Positions 8,681 to 17,180 are shown, counted from the stretch's first letter. The stretch is 40,439 nt of DNA from Verrucomicrobiota bacterium (GCA_025352985.1 JANXRL010000091.1:1-40439), one strand, 5' to 3'. Program-made: numbers and translations. Notes: generated by a model not told the origin, from the letters alone.

Positions 8681-8986
8681 ATGCCGAAGACATCCGCCAT
8701 CAATCGTAACGAGAAACGCAAGACGCTCACCGCCAAGTTCGCCGCCAAGCGCGCTGAGCTCAAGGCCATCCTCTCCACCTCTTCTATCAGCGACGAAGAA
8801 TTCTTCGCCGCCCAGAAGCAGCTTCAGAAGCTCCCCCGCAACTCCTCGAAGATCCGCATCCGCAACCGCTGCTCCCTCAGCGGCCGTCCGCGTGCCTTCA
8901 TCCGCAAGTTCGGCGTTTCCCGTATCACCTTCCGCGAGCTTGCCCTTGCCGGCAAAATCCCGGGTGTGACGAAGTCTTCTTGGTAA
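8681..8986 (+). CDS. rpsN: 30S ribosomal protein S14 (zinc-independent long form)
   Basis: Small-subunit head protein. The 101 residues and the C-terminal block [21 protein letters not shown] followed by [18 protein letters not shown] identify S14. Only one cysteine is present in the region where zinc-binding S14 has CxxC pairs, so this is the long C-minus type that works without zinc. The N-terminal region is helical and lysine-rich. No Shine-Dalgarno sequence before ATG 8681. Confidence 0.97.
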   Translation: MPKTSAINRNEKRKTLTAKFAAKRAELKAILSTSSISDEEFFAAQKQLQKLPRNSSKIRIRNRCSLSGRPRAFIRKFGVSRITFRELALAGKIPGVTKSSW

Positions 8987-9047
8987 AAAACTTTTGGGCG
9001 CCGGGAGTCGGATATGACCCGAACGCTCCTCTCAAACAAACATCCAC

Positions 9048-9440
9048 ATGAACGATCCCGTCAGCGATTTCCTGACCCGCCTGCGCAATGCGTCCAAGGC
9101 CGGTCTTGCCGAGTGCGTCTCGCCGCACTCCAAACTCAAGGAGAGCCTCGCGGCCATCCTTAAAACCGAAGGTTACGTTTCCAACGTGACCGTCGGCGCC
9201 GATGCCCAAGGCCACAAGACACTCGTCGTCAAGATGAAGTATGTCGATAACGCCCCCGCCATCACGAACCTCTCGAGCGTGTCGACCCCCGGTCGGCGCC
9301 TCTACTCCCGCTACACGGAAATCCCCCGCGTGCTCAACGGCCTCGGCATCAGCATCCTTTCGACCTCGAAGGGCCTGCTGAAGGACCAAGACGCCCGTCG
9401 CCAAAAAGTTGGCGGCGAAATCATCTGCAAAGTTTGGTAA
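9048..9440 (+). CDS. rpsH: 30S ribosomal protein S8
   Basis: Primary 16S rRNA-binding protein of the platform; represses the spc operon in E. coli. The 130-residue protein starts MNDPVSDFLTRLRNASKAG and ends with the family signature RVLNGLGISILSTSKGLLKDQDARR split near GGEIICKVW. Length agrees with the family. The 61-base leader (8987-9047) can form a bulged stem of GGAG/TCGG with CCGA/CTCC, which might be a regulatory structure. Confidence 0.97.
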   Translation: MNDPVSDFLTRLRNASKAGLAECVSPHSKLKESLAAILKTEGYVSNVTVGADAQGHKTLVVKMKYVDNAPAITNLSSVSTPGRRLYSRYTEIPRVLNGLGISILSTSKGLLKDQDARRQKVGGEIICKVW

Positions 9441-9457
9441 CCAGGAGCACCCATATC

Positions 9458-9994
9458 ATGTCACGCATCGGTAAAGTTCCCGTTCCCATTCCCGACAAGG
9501 TCAAGGTCGACATCAAAGGCATGACTGTCTCTGTCGAAGGCCCCAAGGGCAAAGTCTCCAAGACGTTCGCAAACGTCGTCACCCTCACGATAGCCGATAA
9601 AAAGGTTACCGTCGCTCCGGTTGATGACAGCCGTTTTTCCCGCGCCATGTATGGCACCGCCCGTTCGGTGATTGCCGGCATGATCAAGGGAGCCTCCGAG
9701 GGCTTCGTTAAGGATCTCGAAATCCAAGGCGTCGGCTTCAAGGCCAACCTCAAGGGCAAGGTCCTCGATCTCGCTCTCGGTTATTCGCACGCGATCCTTT
9801 TCGACATTCCCGAAGGCATCAAAATCACCGTCACCGATCAGACCAAGGTCAAGGTTGAGGGCGCTGACAAGCAGCTCGTCGGCAAGGTCACGGCTGAGAT
9901 CCGCAGCTACTATCCGCCTGAGCCTTACAAGGGCAAAGGTGTCCGCATCGTGGGTGAACGCGTCCGCCGCAAAGAAGGCAAGACCGTCGCTTAA
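9458..9994 (+). CDS. rplF: 50S ribosomal protein L6
   Basis: Large-subunit protein near the factor-binding site. The start is set at ATG 9458 (MSRIGKVPVPIPDKVKVDI), preceded by AGGAG at 9443-9447; an upstream in-frame GTG at 9434 lies inside rpsH and adds a non-family tail. The 178 residues show the two L6 repeats and the signature PPEPYKGKGVRIVGERVRRKEGK at the C-terminus, read in two parts. Everything fits an intact L6. Confidence 0.97.
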   Translation: MSRIGKVPVPIPDKVKVDIKGMTVSVEGPKGKVSKTFANVVTLTIADKKVTVAPVDDSRFSRAMYGTARSVIAGMIKGASEGFVKDLEIQGVGFKANLKGKVLDLALGYSHAILFDIPEGIKITVTDQTKVKVEGADKQLVGKVTAEIRSYYPPEPYKGKGVRIVGERVRRKEGKTVA

Positions 9995-10040
9995 CGTCTA
10001 TTTTATTACTATTTATCCGCTCTTACGGGCCGCATAACTC

Positions 10041-10403
10041 ATGAATACCATTCGCAAAGCCGACCTCCTTCAAAAGCGTCGTTGGCGCATCCGCAAGAAG
10101 GTGTTCGGCACCGCCGCACGCCCCCGTTTTGCCGTTCGCTTCACCAGCAAGCACATCTACGCACAAGCCATCGACGACGAAGCCGGCACCACGCTGGTTT
10201 TCCTGTCGAGCCTCGATGCGGAGCTGCGCAAGCAGAAGCTCACTTCCAACCTCGCCGGCGCCAAGGCGCTCGGCGTGGCTTTCGCCCTCAAGGCCAAGGC
10301 TGCGGGTCTCTCCTCGGTCGTATTCGACCGTTCCGGCGCCCTCTACCACGGCAAAGTTAAAGTTTTCGCTGACGCCGCCCGTGAAGGTGGTCTCGCATTC
10401 TAA
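10041..10403 (+). CDS. rplR: 50S ribosomal protein L18
   Basis: 5S rRNA-binding protein of the central protuberance. The 120 residues begin with the basic RNA-binding arm ([20 protein letters not shown]), continue with [21 protein letters not shown] and end [27 protein letters not shown], read in segments, all typical. No Shine-Dalgarno sequence precedes ATG 10041. rpsE starts five bases after the stop codon. Confidence 0.97.
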   Translation: MNTIRKADLLQKRRWRIRKKVFGTAARPRFAVRFTSKHIYAQAIDDEAGTTLVFLSSLDAELRKQKLTSNLAGAKALGVAFALKAKAAGLSSVVFDRSGALYHGKVKVFADAAREGGLAF

Positions 10404-10408
10404 CATCT

Positions 10409-10957
10409 ATGAGCACTGGCAATTTTTCCAATAATGGCGGTGGCGGCGGTGGTAACCGTCGTGATCGTCGCGCGCCCGCTCCTTCCGCCGATGGCGCTCC
10501 CGAGATGGTCGAGAAGATCGTCTTCATCAACCGCTGTGCCAAGGTGGTCAAAGGTGGCCGCCGCTTCAGCTTCTCCGCGCTGTGCGTGGTGGGCGACCGC
10601 AAGGGCAAAGTCGGCATCGGTTACGGCAAGGCGAACGAAGTTCCCGACGCCATTAAGAAGAGCACCGAGCACGCTAAGAAGCACATGGTGACCGTGACGC
10701 TCAAGGGCGACACGATCTCCCATGATGTCATGGGCGTGGCCGACGGTGGCAAGGTTCTCCTCAAGCCCGCTTCGCCCGGCACCGGCCTTATCGCCGGCGG
10801 CGGTGTGCGCGCCGTTCTCGAGGCCGCTGGCATCAAGAACATCCTCACCAAGTCGATGGGTTCCAGCAACCACATCGCCATCGTCAATGCGACCCTCAAC
10901 GGTCTGCTGCAGCTCCGCACCGCCGAGAAGATCAAGGCCGTGCGCGCTTCTGCCTGA
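10409..10957 (+). CDS. rpsE: 30S ribosomal protein S5
   Basis: Small-subunit protein with roles in decoding accuracy and mRNA unwinding. The 182-residue product has a glycine-rich N-terminal extension ([14 protein letters not shown]) before the double-stranded RNA-binding fold [20 protein letters not shown], then [20 protein letters not shown] and the C-terminal [18 protein letters not shown]. The glycine/arginine start is longer than in E. coli. The order L18-S5-L15 is standard; rpmD (L30), which lies between S5 and L15 in many bacteria, is missing. Confidence 0.97.
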   Translation: MSTGNFSNNGGGGGGNRRDRRAPAPSADGAPEMVEKIVFINRCAKVVKGGRRFSFSALCVVGDRKGKVGIGYGKANEVPDAIKKSTEHAKKHMVTVTLKGDTISHDVMGVADGGKVLLKPASPGTGLIAGGGVRAVLEAAGIKNILTKSMGSSNHIAIVNATLNGLLQLRTAEKIKAVRASA

Positions 10958-10979
10958 TTCATTAAAACATAATCCGAGT

Positions 10980-11005
10980 CCCGCCTTGCGCCAAAGCAGG
11001 GTGGG
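10980..11005 (+). promoter_or_regulatory. Intergenic hairpin before rplO
   Basis: The segments 10980-10989 (CCCGCCTTGC) and 10996-11005 (GCAGGGTGGG) form a ten-pair stem with two G-U pairs around a six-base loop. No T run follows, so it is not a normal terminator. It occupies the place where rpmD would usually be and may influence processing or expression of rplO. The function is inferred. Confidence 0.4.
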
Positions 11006-11026
11006 GCGCCCTCTCAAGGAACTCCC

Positions 11027-11473
11027 ATGAAACTCCACGAACTTAAGAACGTTAAAGGCGCCATCCACCGCAAAAAGCGCGTTGGTTGCGGCGAAGGCGG
11101 CGGCCACGGCAAGACCTCTGGTCGCGGCGGCAAAGGCCAGAGCGCCCGCTCCGGCTCCAGCATCCGTCCCGGCTTCGAAGGCGGCCAGATGCCCCTTTAC
11201 CGCAAGCTTCCTCACCGTGGCTTCAACCAAGCTTCATTCCGCAATGCGCCCGAAGTCGTCAATGTCGGCGATCTTGCCCGTCTCGATGCCAGCGTCACCG
11301 AGGTCAACTCTGCCATTCTCGCCAAGGCTGGAATCGTCCGCGGCGACAAGTCCCTCCTTAAGATCCTTGGGGATGGGGAATTGACCCGCGCTTTCACGAT
11401 CACGGCGGCCAAGTTCTCCGAAACCGCCAAAGCCAAGATCGAAAAGGCTGGCGGCCAAGCCATCGTAGCCTAA
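11027..11473 (+). CDS. rplO: 50S ribosomal protein L15
   Basis: Late-assembly large-subunit protein. The 148 residues start MKLHELKNVKGAIHRKKRVG and contain the glycine-rich stretch GGGHGKTSGRGGKGQSARSG and the FEGGQMPLYRKLPHRGF motif. The C-terminal half has the usual ILAKAGIVRGDKSLLKILGDG pattern. AAGGAA at 11016-11021 precedes ATG 11027. A strong terminator stands right behind the gene, which is unusual because secY normally shares the transcript. Confidence 0.97.
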   Translation: MKLHELKNVKGAIHRKKRVGCGEGGGHGKTSGRGGKGQSARSGSSIRPGFEGGQMPLYRKLPHRGFNQASFRNAPEVVNVGDLARLDASVTEVNSAILAKAGIVRGDKSLLKILGDGELTRAFTITAAKFSETAKAKIEKAGGQAIVA

Positions 11474-11483
11474 ATTTGGTGCA

Positions 11484-11517
11484 GGCCGCGCGAAAACGAT
11501 TCGCGCGGCCTTTTTTT
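11484..11517 (+). terminator. Strong intrinsic terminator between rplO and secY
   Basis: GGCCGCGCGAA (11484-11494) and TTCGCGCGGCC (11500-11510) form a perfect eleven-pair stem with a five-base loop, followed by seven T (11511-11517). This is a classical rho-independent terminator. It separates the S10-spc ribosomal genes from secY, so secY-map-rpsM and later genes probably need read-through or a promoter in the 33 bases that follow, where none is clear. Confidence 0.85.
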
Positions 11518-11550
11518 GTTTTTCGACCCTAGTCCCTCGATTTCACCGCT

Positions 11551-13053
11551 GTGCTTTCCGCTTTCACGAATTCACTGAAGATCCCCGAGCTGCGCTCCCG
11601 CATCTTCTACACTCTCGCCCTCCTTTTCGTAGCCCGCGTCGGCGCGCATATCCCGCTGCCCGGTCTCGACCCGCACCCGCTGCAGGAATTTTTCAAGCAG
11701 CAGGCCGGCAGCGCCGGTGGCGCGCTTGTTGGACTCTACAACATGTTCACGGGAGGCGCGCTCGTTAAGGGTGCCGTTTTTGCCTTGGGCATCATGCCCT
11801 ATATTAGCGCGTCCATCATTTTCCAATTGATGACCGCCGTGGTGCCGATGCTCAGCCGCCTCCAGCAGGAGGGCGATGTCGGCCGCCAGAAGCTCACCCA
11901 ATACACCCGCTACGCCACGGTGGTCATCTGCTTGGTGCAGGGAACGCTGCTCATTCTCGCTCTTGAGAATCCCAGCCGTCTTTTCGGACCAAATTTCGAC
12001 GTTAATCTTTACGGCCCCATCGTCATCGTTTCCAAAGGATGGTTCTTGGTAACTTCGGTTATCTTCATGACCGCCGGCACGCTGCTTCTCATGTGGCTCG
12101 GCGAGCAGATCACCCAGCGTGGTATCGGAAACGGTGTCTCGCTTCTCATCACCATCGGCATTCTCGCCGATATTCCCGGTGCAGCCACCGCCACCTACCA
12201 ACTGTTCTTCCCGGCCATCGGTGTAGCCGGCTTGGGCGTGCCGCAGGCCATCGTGATGACGCTCCTCTTTGTTCTCGTGACCATGGGCATCATCATGGTC
12301 GTGCAGGGTCAGCGCAAAATTCCCGTCCAATACGCCAAGCGCGTCGTCGGCAACAAGGTCATGGGCGGCCAGAGCTCCTTCCTTCCCCTCAAAGTTAACT
12401 ACTCGGGTGTCATGCCCGTGATCTTCGCCAGCGCTATTCTCCTTTTCCCGCAGCAGATTTTCTCGCAGGTCGGTGCGGCTTTTAACCTTAAGTTTTTGAC
12501 CGAGCTCTCCCAAAACCTTCTGCGCGGCCACTGGGTTTACTACTCCAGCTACGGAGTGCTCATCTTGTTTTTCAGCTATTTCTGGGTGTCCGTCATGTTT
12601 AAGCCCATCCAGATTGCCGATGACCTCAAGAAATACGGCGGCTATATCCCGGGCGTTCGCCCTGGTGAACCCACCGCCCACTTCCTTGATTTTATCATGA
12701 CCCGCATGACGCTCGCCGGAGCACTCTTCCTGACGATCATCGCCGTCATGCCCGACGTTTTGCTTTTCGAGCTCAACGTCCCGCAACGCATCGCGATTTT
12801 CTTTGGCGGCACGGGCATGTTAATCACCGTTGGTGTCATTCTCGACACCATGAAGCAGATCGAGACCTTCCTCCTGCAGCGCCACTATGACGGTTTCCTG
12901 AAGAAGGGCCGCATCCGCGCGCGTAGCCCGGGGGCCACCGCCATCGGCGAGGCCGCCGATATCAAGACCGTGGGCAAGCTCTGGCTCGTCCTCGGCATCA
13001 TCTTCGCGATCGGCATCATTGCCTGGTCGGTGAAGTATTTCCAGACGCACTAA
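11551..13053 (+). CDS. secY: Protein translocase subunit SecY
   Basis: Central channel of the SecYEG translocon in the inner membrane. The 500-residue protein, read from GTG 11551, has ten hydrophobic membrane segments; landmarks are HIPLPGLDPH near residue 33, MFTGGALVKGAVFALGIMPYISASII, QQEGDVGRQKLTQYTRY, and VMFKPIQIADDLKKYGGYIPGVRPG before segment nine, each read in parts. Length is above the usual 440 because of longer loops, e.g. after residue 20 and around 200-220. The 77-base gap before it contains the terminator described separately. No Shine-Dalgarno sequence is seen. Confidence 0.97.
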   Translation: MLSAFTNSLKIPELRSRIFYTLALLFVARVGAHIPLPGLDPHPLQEFFKQQAGSAGGALVGLYNMFTGGALVKGAVFALGIMPYISASIIFQLMTAVVPMLSRLQQEGDVGRQKLTQYTRYATVVICLVQGTLLILALENPSRLFGPNFDVNLYGPIVIVSKGWFLVTSVIFMTAGTLLLMWLGEQITQRGIGNGVSLLITIGILADIPGAATATYQLFFPAIGVAGLGVPQAIVMTLLFVLVTMGIIMVVQGQRKIPVQYAKRVVGNKVMGGQSSFLPLKVNYSGVMPVIFASAILLFPQQIFSQVGAAFNLKFLTELSQNLLRGHWVYYSSYGVLILFFSYFWVSVMFKPIQIADDLKKYGGYIPGVRPGEPTAHFLDFIMTRMTLAGALFLTIIAVMPDVLLFELNVPQRIAIFFGGTGMLITVGVILDTMKQIETFLLQRHYDGFLKKGRIRARSPGATAIGEAADIKTVGKLWLVLGIIFAIGIIAWSVKYFQTH

Positions 13054-13076
13054 AACAGTGCTTTACTTAGGGTAAA

Positions 13077-13544
13077 GTGTCTGCACGCTCTGACCTCTTT
13101 TCTTCTCGCGGCGCTCCCGCCAAACAGAAGTTAATACTGCTCGGTTCATCGCCGTTTTCTTCGGAAAACGACATGGTCCGGCTTCGTTCTTTGAATATTG
13201 AGCACGTCTCTCTCGCCGATCTGATACGGCTTGAGATTTCGCGTCGCTCGTCCCTCGGCTCACAAGTCGAAAGGACGATTCGCCAAGGATCACCCTTGGC
13301 GGACGAAACCGCCCTCGCGCTTCTGCGCAGGTGGTTTTGGGCACGCAAACCCGATGCGGGATTCGCCCTGACCGGCTTCCCGGCTACGCTGCTCCAAGCC
13401 AAAGTGTTCGACGAATGGCTCGACGCCCGTGATGAAAATCTCGATGGCGTCTTCGTGGATGAGGCGGTTTCCGCCCATCCCGTCGCCCAACACTATCGCA
13501 CCCTCGGTCTTGTGGCCGAGAACCTTGAATTCGCCGCTGCATGA
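13077..13544 (+). CDS. Adenylate-kinase-like protein lacking the P-loop (probable pseudoenzyme)
   Basis: A 155-residue protein from GTG 13077 in the exact place of adk (between secY and map). Traces of the adenylate kinase fold are clear: KLILLG at the first strand, HVSLADLIRLEISRRSSLGS for the AMP-binding helix, and DAGFALTGFPATLLQAKVFDEWL for the GFPRT region. The ATP-binding loop that should read GxPGAGKGT is instead GSSPFSSEND, and the arginine of GFPRT is alanine. The LID domain and C-terminal arginines are missing. Nucleotide phosphoryl transfer is therefore very unlikely; a structural or regulatory role, or gene decay, is possible. The stop overlaps map (ATGA), so the frame is kept open and coupled. 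A functional adk must lie elsewhere. Confidence 0.7.
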   Translation: MSARSDLFSSRGAPAKQKLILLGSSPFSSENDMVRLRSLNIEHVSLADLIRLEISRRSSLGSQVERTIRQGSPLADETALALLRRWFWARKPDAGFALTGFPATLLQAKVFDEWLDARDENLDGVFVDEAVSAHPVAQHYRTLGLVAENLEFAAA

Positions 13545-14323
13545 TCCCCATCAAAAACAAAGAGGGGATCGCCCGTATGCGCGAATCCTGTGCGATCGCG
13601 GCCACTGTCTTGAACAAGCTTAAAGAGCTCGTTCATCCCGGTGTGACCACCTATGACTTGGATCAGGCTGCGCGCGATTTTATCGCCCAGCATGGAGCCC
13701 GGAGCGCCTGTTATGGCTACCAACTCGGCAGCCGTCGTTATCCCGCCTACACTTGTATTTCCGTTAACGAAGAAGTCGTTCACGGTATCGGTTCCCTCAA
13801 GCGCGTTCTGCGCGAAGGGGACATCGTTTCCCTGGACGTAGTCATCGAATACAACGGCTACATCGGCGACAACGCCTTCACCGTTCCGTTGGTCAAAGTC
13901 ACACCTCGTGTGGCTGATCTTCTCAAGGTAACCGAAGAGGCGCTTTATCTCGCGATCAAGCAGGCGCAGGTTGGCAATCGTATCGGCGACATTTCGCATG
14001 CGGTGCAGACCTTCGTTGAATCCCACGGATTCAGTGTTGTTCGCGACATGGTTGGCCACGGAGTCGGCACCTCGATGCACGAGGAACCTCAAATACCGAA
14101 CTTCGGCAAACGCAGTTCCGGCGAAAAGATCAAGGCCGGCATGACGCTCGCGATCGAACCCATGGTCAACATGGGCGCCTACCGAACCAAGACCCTCAGC
14201 GACGGCTGGACGATCGTCACCTCCGACGGATCGCCTTCCGCCCACTTCGAACACACCGTGCTCACCACAGAAAAAGGCCCCGAAATCCTCACGATTCCGC
14301 GTGCCGCCTCAGTTTCAGTCTAA
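13541..14323 (+). CDS. map: Methionine aminopeptidase, type I
   Basis: Cytoplasmic dimetal hydrolase removing the initiator methionine from nascent proteins. The 260 residues have the pita-bread fold with all five metal ligands in context: D in SLDVV, D in YIGDNAF, H in MVGHGVGTSMHEEP, E in LAIEPMVNMG and E in HFEHTVL. The substrate histidine lies in NEEVVHGIG. ATG 13541 overlaps the stop of the adk-like gene by four bases. The next gene is rpsM; infA and rpmJ, often found here, are absent from the 52-base gap. Confidence 0.97.
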   Translation: MIPIKNKEGIARMRESCAIAATVLNKLKELVHPGVTTYDLDQAARDFIAQHGARSACYGYQLGSRRYPAYTCISVNEEVVHGIGSLKRVLREGDIVSLDVVIEYNGYIGDNAFTVPLVKVTPRVADLLKVTEEALYLAIKQAQVGNRIGDISHAVQTFVESHGFSVVRDMVGHGVGTSMHEEPQIPNFGKRSSGEKIKAGMTLAIEPMVNMGAYRTKTLSDGWTIVTSDGSPSAHFEHTVLTTEKGPEILTIPRAASVSV

Positions 14324-14375
14324 TCCATTTTCCCTGTCATTTTCTCAACCACTAACTCTCAACTAAAACCCATCT

Positions 14376-14756
14376 ATGCCACGTCTCCTTGGTGTTGAAA
14401 TTCCCGCGAAGAAGAAAGTCGCGTTTGCCCTCCGTTATATCTACGGAATTGGTCCTGTTCGCGCTGATCTTATCCTCAGCGAAACCGGTATCAGTCCCGA
14501 AGTCCGTGCTCAGGACCTTACCGAAGAGCAGCTCAACAAGATCCTCCACGTCATCACCGAGCACAAGTGGGTGGTCGAGGGCGATCTCCGCCGTGAGTTG
14601 ACCGGCAATCTGAAGCGCCTTCAGGCCATCAATTGCTACCGCGGCGTCCGTCACCGCAAGAGCCTCCCGGTGCGCGGTCAGCGCACCAGCACCAACGCCC
14701 GCACCCGCAAGGGACCGCGTCGCACCGTCGGTGTCACCAAAGCCAAAGTCGAATAA
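14376..14756 (+). CDS. rpsM: 30S ribosomal protein S13
   Basis: Small-subunit head protein contacting the P-site tRNA and the L5 bridge. The 126 residues begin [19 protein letters not shown], have [12 protein letters not shown] (helix-two-turns-helix) and the signature [20 protein letters not shown] with the basic tail [12 protein letters not shown]. Length is typical. No Shine-Dalgarno sequence precedes ATG 14376. Confidence 0.97.
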   Translation: MPRLLGVEIPAKKKVAFALRYIYGIGPVRADLILSETGISPEVRAQDLTEEQLNKILHVITEHKWVVEGDLRRELTGNLKRLQAINCYRGVRHRKSLPVRGQRTSTNARTRKGPRRTVGVTKAKVE

Positions 14757-14768
14757 TCCTTTAAAGTC

Positions 14769-15383
14769 ATGGCCGAAGAAAAATCCGCTCCCAAAAAAGA
14801 AAAAACCCCGAAGCCCGCTGCTGCTGGCGCCGAGGTCAAAGCTCCCGCTGCCGACAAGCCAGCCAAGGCTCCGAAGGCTCCCAAGGCCGAAGGTGCTGAA
14901 GGCGCCGTCGCCGCTCCTGCCGCCCCCGAGAAGCCCGTTGAGCTCATCGGTGGTGTCGCCCGCCAACCCACCGCTGAAGATCTCCTCAAGGAAGAGCTCG
15001 GCACGATCAAGATCCGCAAGGCCAAGGGCTCCAAGAACGTCACCTCCGGCGTCGCCAACATCCTCGCCTCTTTCAACAACACGATCGTCTCGATCACCGA
15101 CGGCAAAGGTGCCGTCATCGCCTGGTCCAGCGCCGGCAAGTGCAACTTCCGCGGTTCCCGCAAGTCCACCGCCTACGCCGCCCAGGTTGTCGCTCAGGAC
15201 GCCGCCCGCAACGCCATGTCGCACGGCCTCAAGGACGTGGTCATCAAGGTTTCCGGTCCCGGTCTCGGTCGTGACAGCGCCATCCGCGCCCTCCAGGCCA
15301 TCGGCCTTGAGATTTCCACCATCATCGACGTTACGCCGGTGCCGCACAACGGCTGCCGTCCCCGTAAGCGCCGTCGCGTCTAA
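14769..15383 (+). CDS. rpsK: 30S ribosomal protein S11 with long Ala/Pro/Lys-rich N-terminal extension
   Basis: Platform protein forming the mRNA exit path. The family core (about residues 75-204) is intact: [40 protein letters not shown] and [20 protein letters not shown] with the C-terminal [12 protein letters not shown]. In front lies about 75 residues of alanine, proline, lysine and glutamate with a few conserved-looking turns ([20 protein letters not shown]), so the protein is 204 instead of roughly 129 residues. No internal ATG gives a cleaner start before the core. The extension is probably disordered and surface-exposed. Confidence 0.95.
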   Translation: MAEEKSAPKKEKTPKPAAAGAEVKAPAADKPAKAPKAPKAEGAEGAVAAPAAPEKPVELIGGVARQPTAEDLLKEELGTIKIRKAKGSKNVTSGVANILASFNNTIVSITDGKGAVIAWSSAGKCNFRGSRKSTAYAAQVVAQDAARNAMSHGLKDVVIKVSGPGLGRDSAIRALQAIGLEISTIIDVTPVPHNGCRPRKRRRV

Positions 15384-15426
15384 TCAGTCGCGTTCCTCAA
15401 TCCAACTTAAACAAAAGTAACCCACC

Positions 15427-16038
15427 ATGGCTCGTTACACAGGTCCTACCACCCGCATCAGCCGCCGTTTCGGTCAGCCGATCTTCGGCGCGACGAAGGC
15501 GTTTGAAAAGCGCAACTTTCCCCCCGGCCAGCACGGCCCCAAGCTCCGTCGCAAACTCTCCGAGTATGCCGTCGGTCTTAACGAAAAGCAGAAGCTCCGT
15601 TACACCTACGGCCTGCTCGAGCGCCAGTTCCGCCGCACCTTCGAGATCGCCAAGAACGAGCGCGGCGTCACTGGTGAACGCTTCCTCCAGCTCCTCGAGA
15701 CCCGTCTCGACAGCGTGATCTACCTCCTTGGTTTTGCCAAGAGCCGCGCGGCCGCCCGCCAGCTCGTCGGCCACGGTCACGTCCGCGTTAACGGCCACAA
15801 GGTCGACATCGCCAGCTACGCCACCCAGGCGGGCGACGAGATCGAGATCAAGAACCTCGCGTCCTCCCGCCAGCTTGCCCAGCGCAATCTGGAAGAGAAC
15901 CGCGCCCGCCCCGTCCCGGGCTGGCTCACCCTCAATGCCGAGCAGTTCAAGGCTGTCGTCACCCGTCTGCCCAACCGCGACGAGATTGGTGCTGACATCA
16001 ACGAACAGCTCATCGTTGAGTTCTACTCCCGCTTCTAA
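15427..16038 (+). CDS. rpsD: 30S ribosomal protein S4
   Basis: Primary 16S rRNA-binding protein and partner of the mRNA entry helicase. The 203-residue protein shows MARYTGPTTRISRRFG, the KLRYTYGLLERQFRRTF helix region and the S4 RNA-binding domain RLDSVIYLLGFAKSRAAARQLVGHGHVRVNG in segments. The zinc cysteines of some S4 proteins are absent (C-minus type). The order rpsM-rpsK-rpsD-rpoA is the standard alpha operon. Confidence 0.98.
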   Translation: MARYTGPTTRISRRFGQPIFGATKAFEKRNFPPGQHGPKLRRKLSEYAVGLNEKQKLRYTYGLLERQFRRTFEIAKNERGVTGERFLQLLETRLDSVIYLLGFAKSRAAARQLVGHGHVRVNGHKVDIASYATQAGDEIEIKNLASSRQLAQRNLEENRARPVPGWLTLNAEQFKAVVTRLPNRDEIGADINEQLIVEFYSRF

Positions 16039-16074
16039 GCCGGAGATCTATTTTAACCGTAATCAATCACCTCC

Positions 16075-17088
16075 ATGCCCAAACGCCTCGGAAAGTTCGA
16101 ACTGCCCAATAAACTCACCAAGGTCGAGGAAGGTGCCACGCCGACCTACGCCAAGTTCATCGCCGAGCCTTTCGAGGCCGGTTATGGCCACACCATCGGC
16201 AACTCCCTCCGCCGCGTGCTGCTGAGCTCCATCGAGGGCTCCGCCATTTCCTCGATTAAGATCGAGGGCGTGCAGCACGAGTTCCAGAGCATCGATGGCG
16301 TCGTGGAAGACGTCACCGACATCGTTCTCAACCTTAAGAAGATTCTGGTCGTCTCCCAGAAGCGCGAGCCTCTCACCCTATCCATCAAGGTGAAGAACCG
16401 CGCGGGTGCCGTCACCGCCGCAGATATTCAGGCCGATGCCAGCATCACCATCGTTAACCCCGACCAAGTCATCGCCACCCTCGAAAAAGGCGCGACGTTC
16501 GAGGCCGAGGTCGAGATCAAGACTGGCCGTGGTTATTATCCCGGCGAGCAGAACAAAAAGGAAGAGCAGGCCATCGGCGTCATTCCGATCGACTCTCTCT
16601 TCTCGCCCGTTCGTCTCGTTAAGTATGCCGTTGAGAACACCCGCGTCGGCCAGATTACCGATTATGACAAGCTCATCCTCGAGATCTGGACGGACGGCCG
16701 CATCAATCCTGACGACGCCCTCAAGCAGTCCGGCTCGATCCTGAAGCACCACCTCGATGTCTTCGACCGTGTCAGCGACGAAGCCTTTGAATTCGAAAAC
16801 CAGCAGTCGGAGGTCAGCGAGGAGCAGAACAAGCTCCGCAAGCTCCTCAACATGTCGGTCAACGAAATCGAACTTTCCGTCCGCGCCGCCAACTGTCTCA
16901 ACAACGCGAACATCACGACCGTTGGCGAGCTGGCGATGAAGACCGAGCAGGAGATGCTCAAGTATCGTAACTTCGGCAAGAAGTCGCTCAACGAAATCAA
17001 GGACAAGCTTGAGGCCCTCGGTCTCTCCCTTGGCATGAAGTTCGACGAACGCCTCCTCGACGCGGTTCCCGCCAAGAAGGAAGCCTAA
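16075..17088 (+). CDS. rpoA: DNA-directed RNA polymerase subunit alpha
   Basis: Assembly scaffold of RNA polymerase and promoter UP-element contact. The 337 residues hold an N-terminal dimerisation domain with EPFEAGYGHTIGNSLRRVLL and SIEGSAISSIKIEGVQHEF, then a linker near residue 245 and the C-terminal domain with LSVRAANCLNNANITTVGEL and LKYRNFGKKSLNEIKDKL, the 265-type arginine helix. All parts are intact. It is followed by rplQ as in most bacteria. Confidence 0.98.
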   Translation: MPKRLGKFELPNKLTKVEEGATPTYAKFIAEPFEAGYGHTIGNSLRRVLLSSIEGSAISSIKIEGVQHEFQSIDGVVEDVTDIVLNLKKILVVSQKREPLTLSIKVKNRAGAVTAADIQADASITIVNPDQVIATLEKGATFEAEVEIKTGRGYYPGEQNKKEEQAIGVIPIDSLFSPVRLVKYAVENTRVGQITDYDKLILEIWTDGRINPDDALKQSGSILKHHLDVFDRVSDEAFEFENQQSEVSEEQNKLRKLLNMSVNEIELSVRAANCLNNANITTVGELAMKTEQEMLKYRNFGKKSLNEIKDKLEALGLSLGMKFDERLLDAVPAKKEA

Positions 17089-17180
17089 GCCTTAACACCT
17101 TTGCGGCTCTCGCGCCGTCCGTGTCGCCCACCGCTGCGACCGGATTGCCGATCGGGAGCCGCTTTAACCAAACTATACCA

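Noticed and set aside
11572-12786. 404-codon open frame on the - strand opposite secY
   Set aside because: It mirrors the third-position bias of secY, is full of His/Asp/Glu/Gly without domain pattern, and secY on + is certain.
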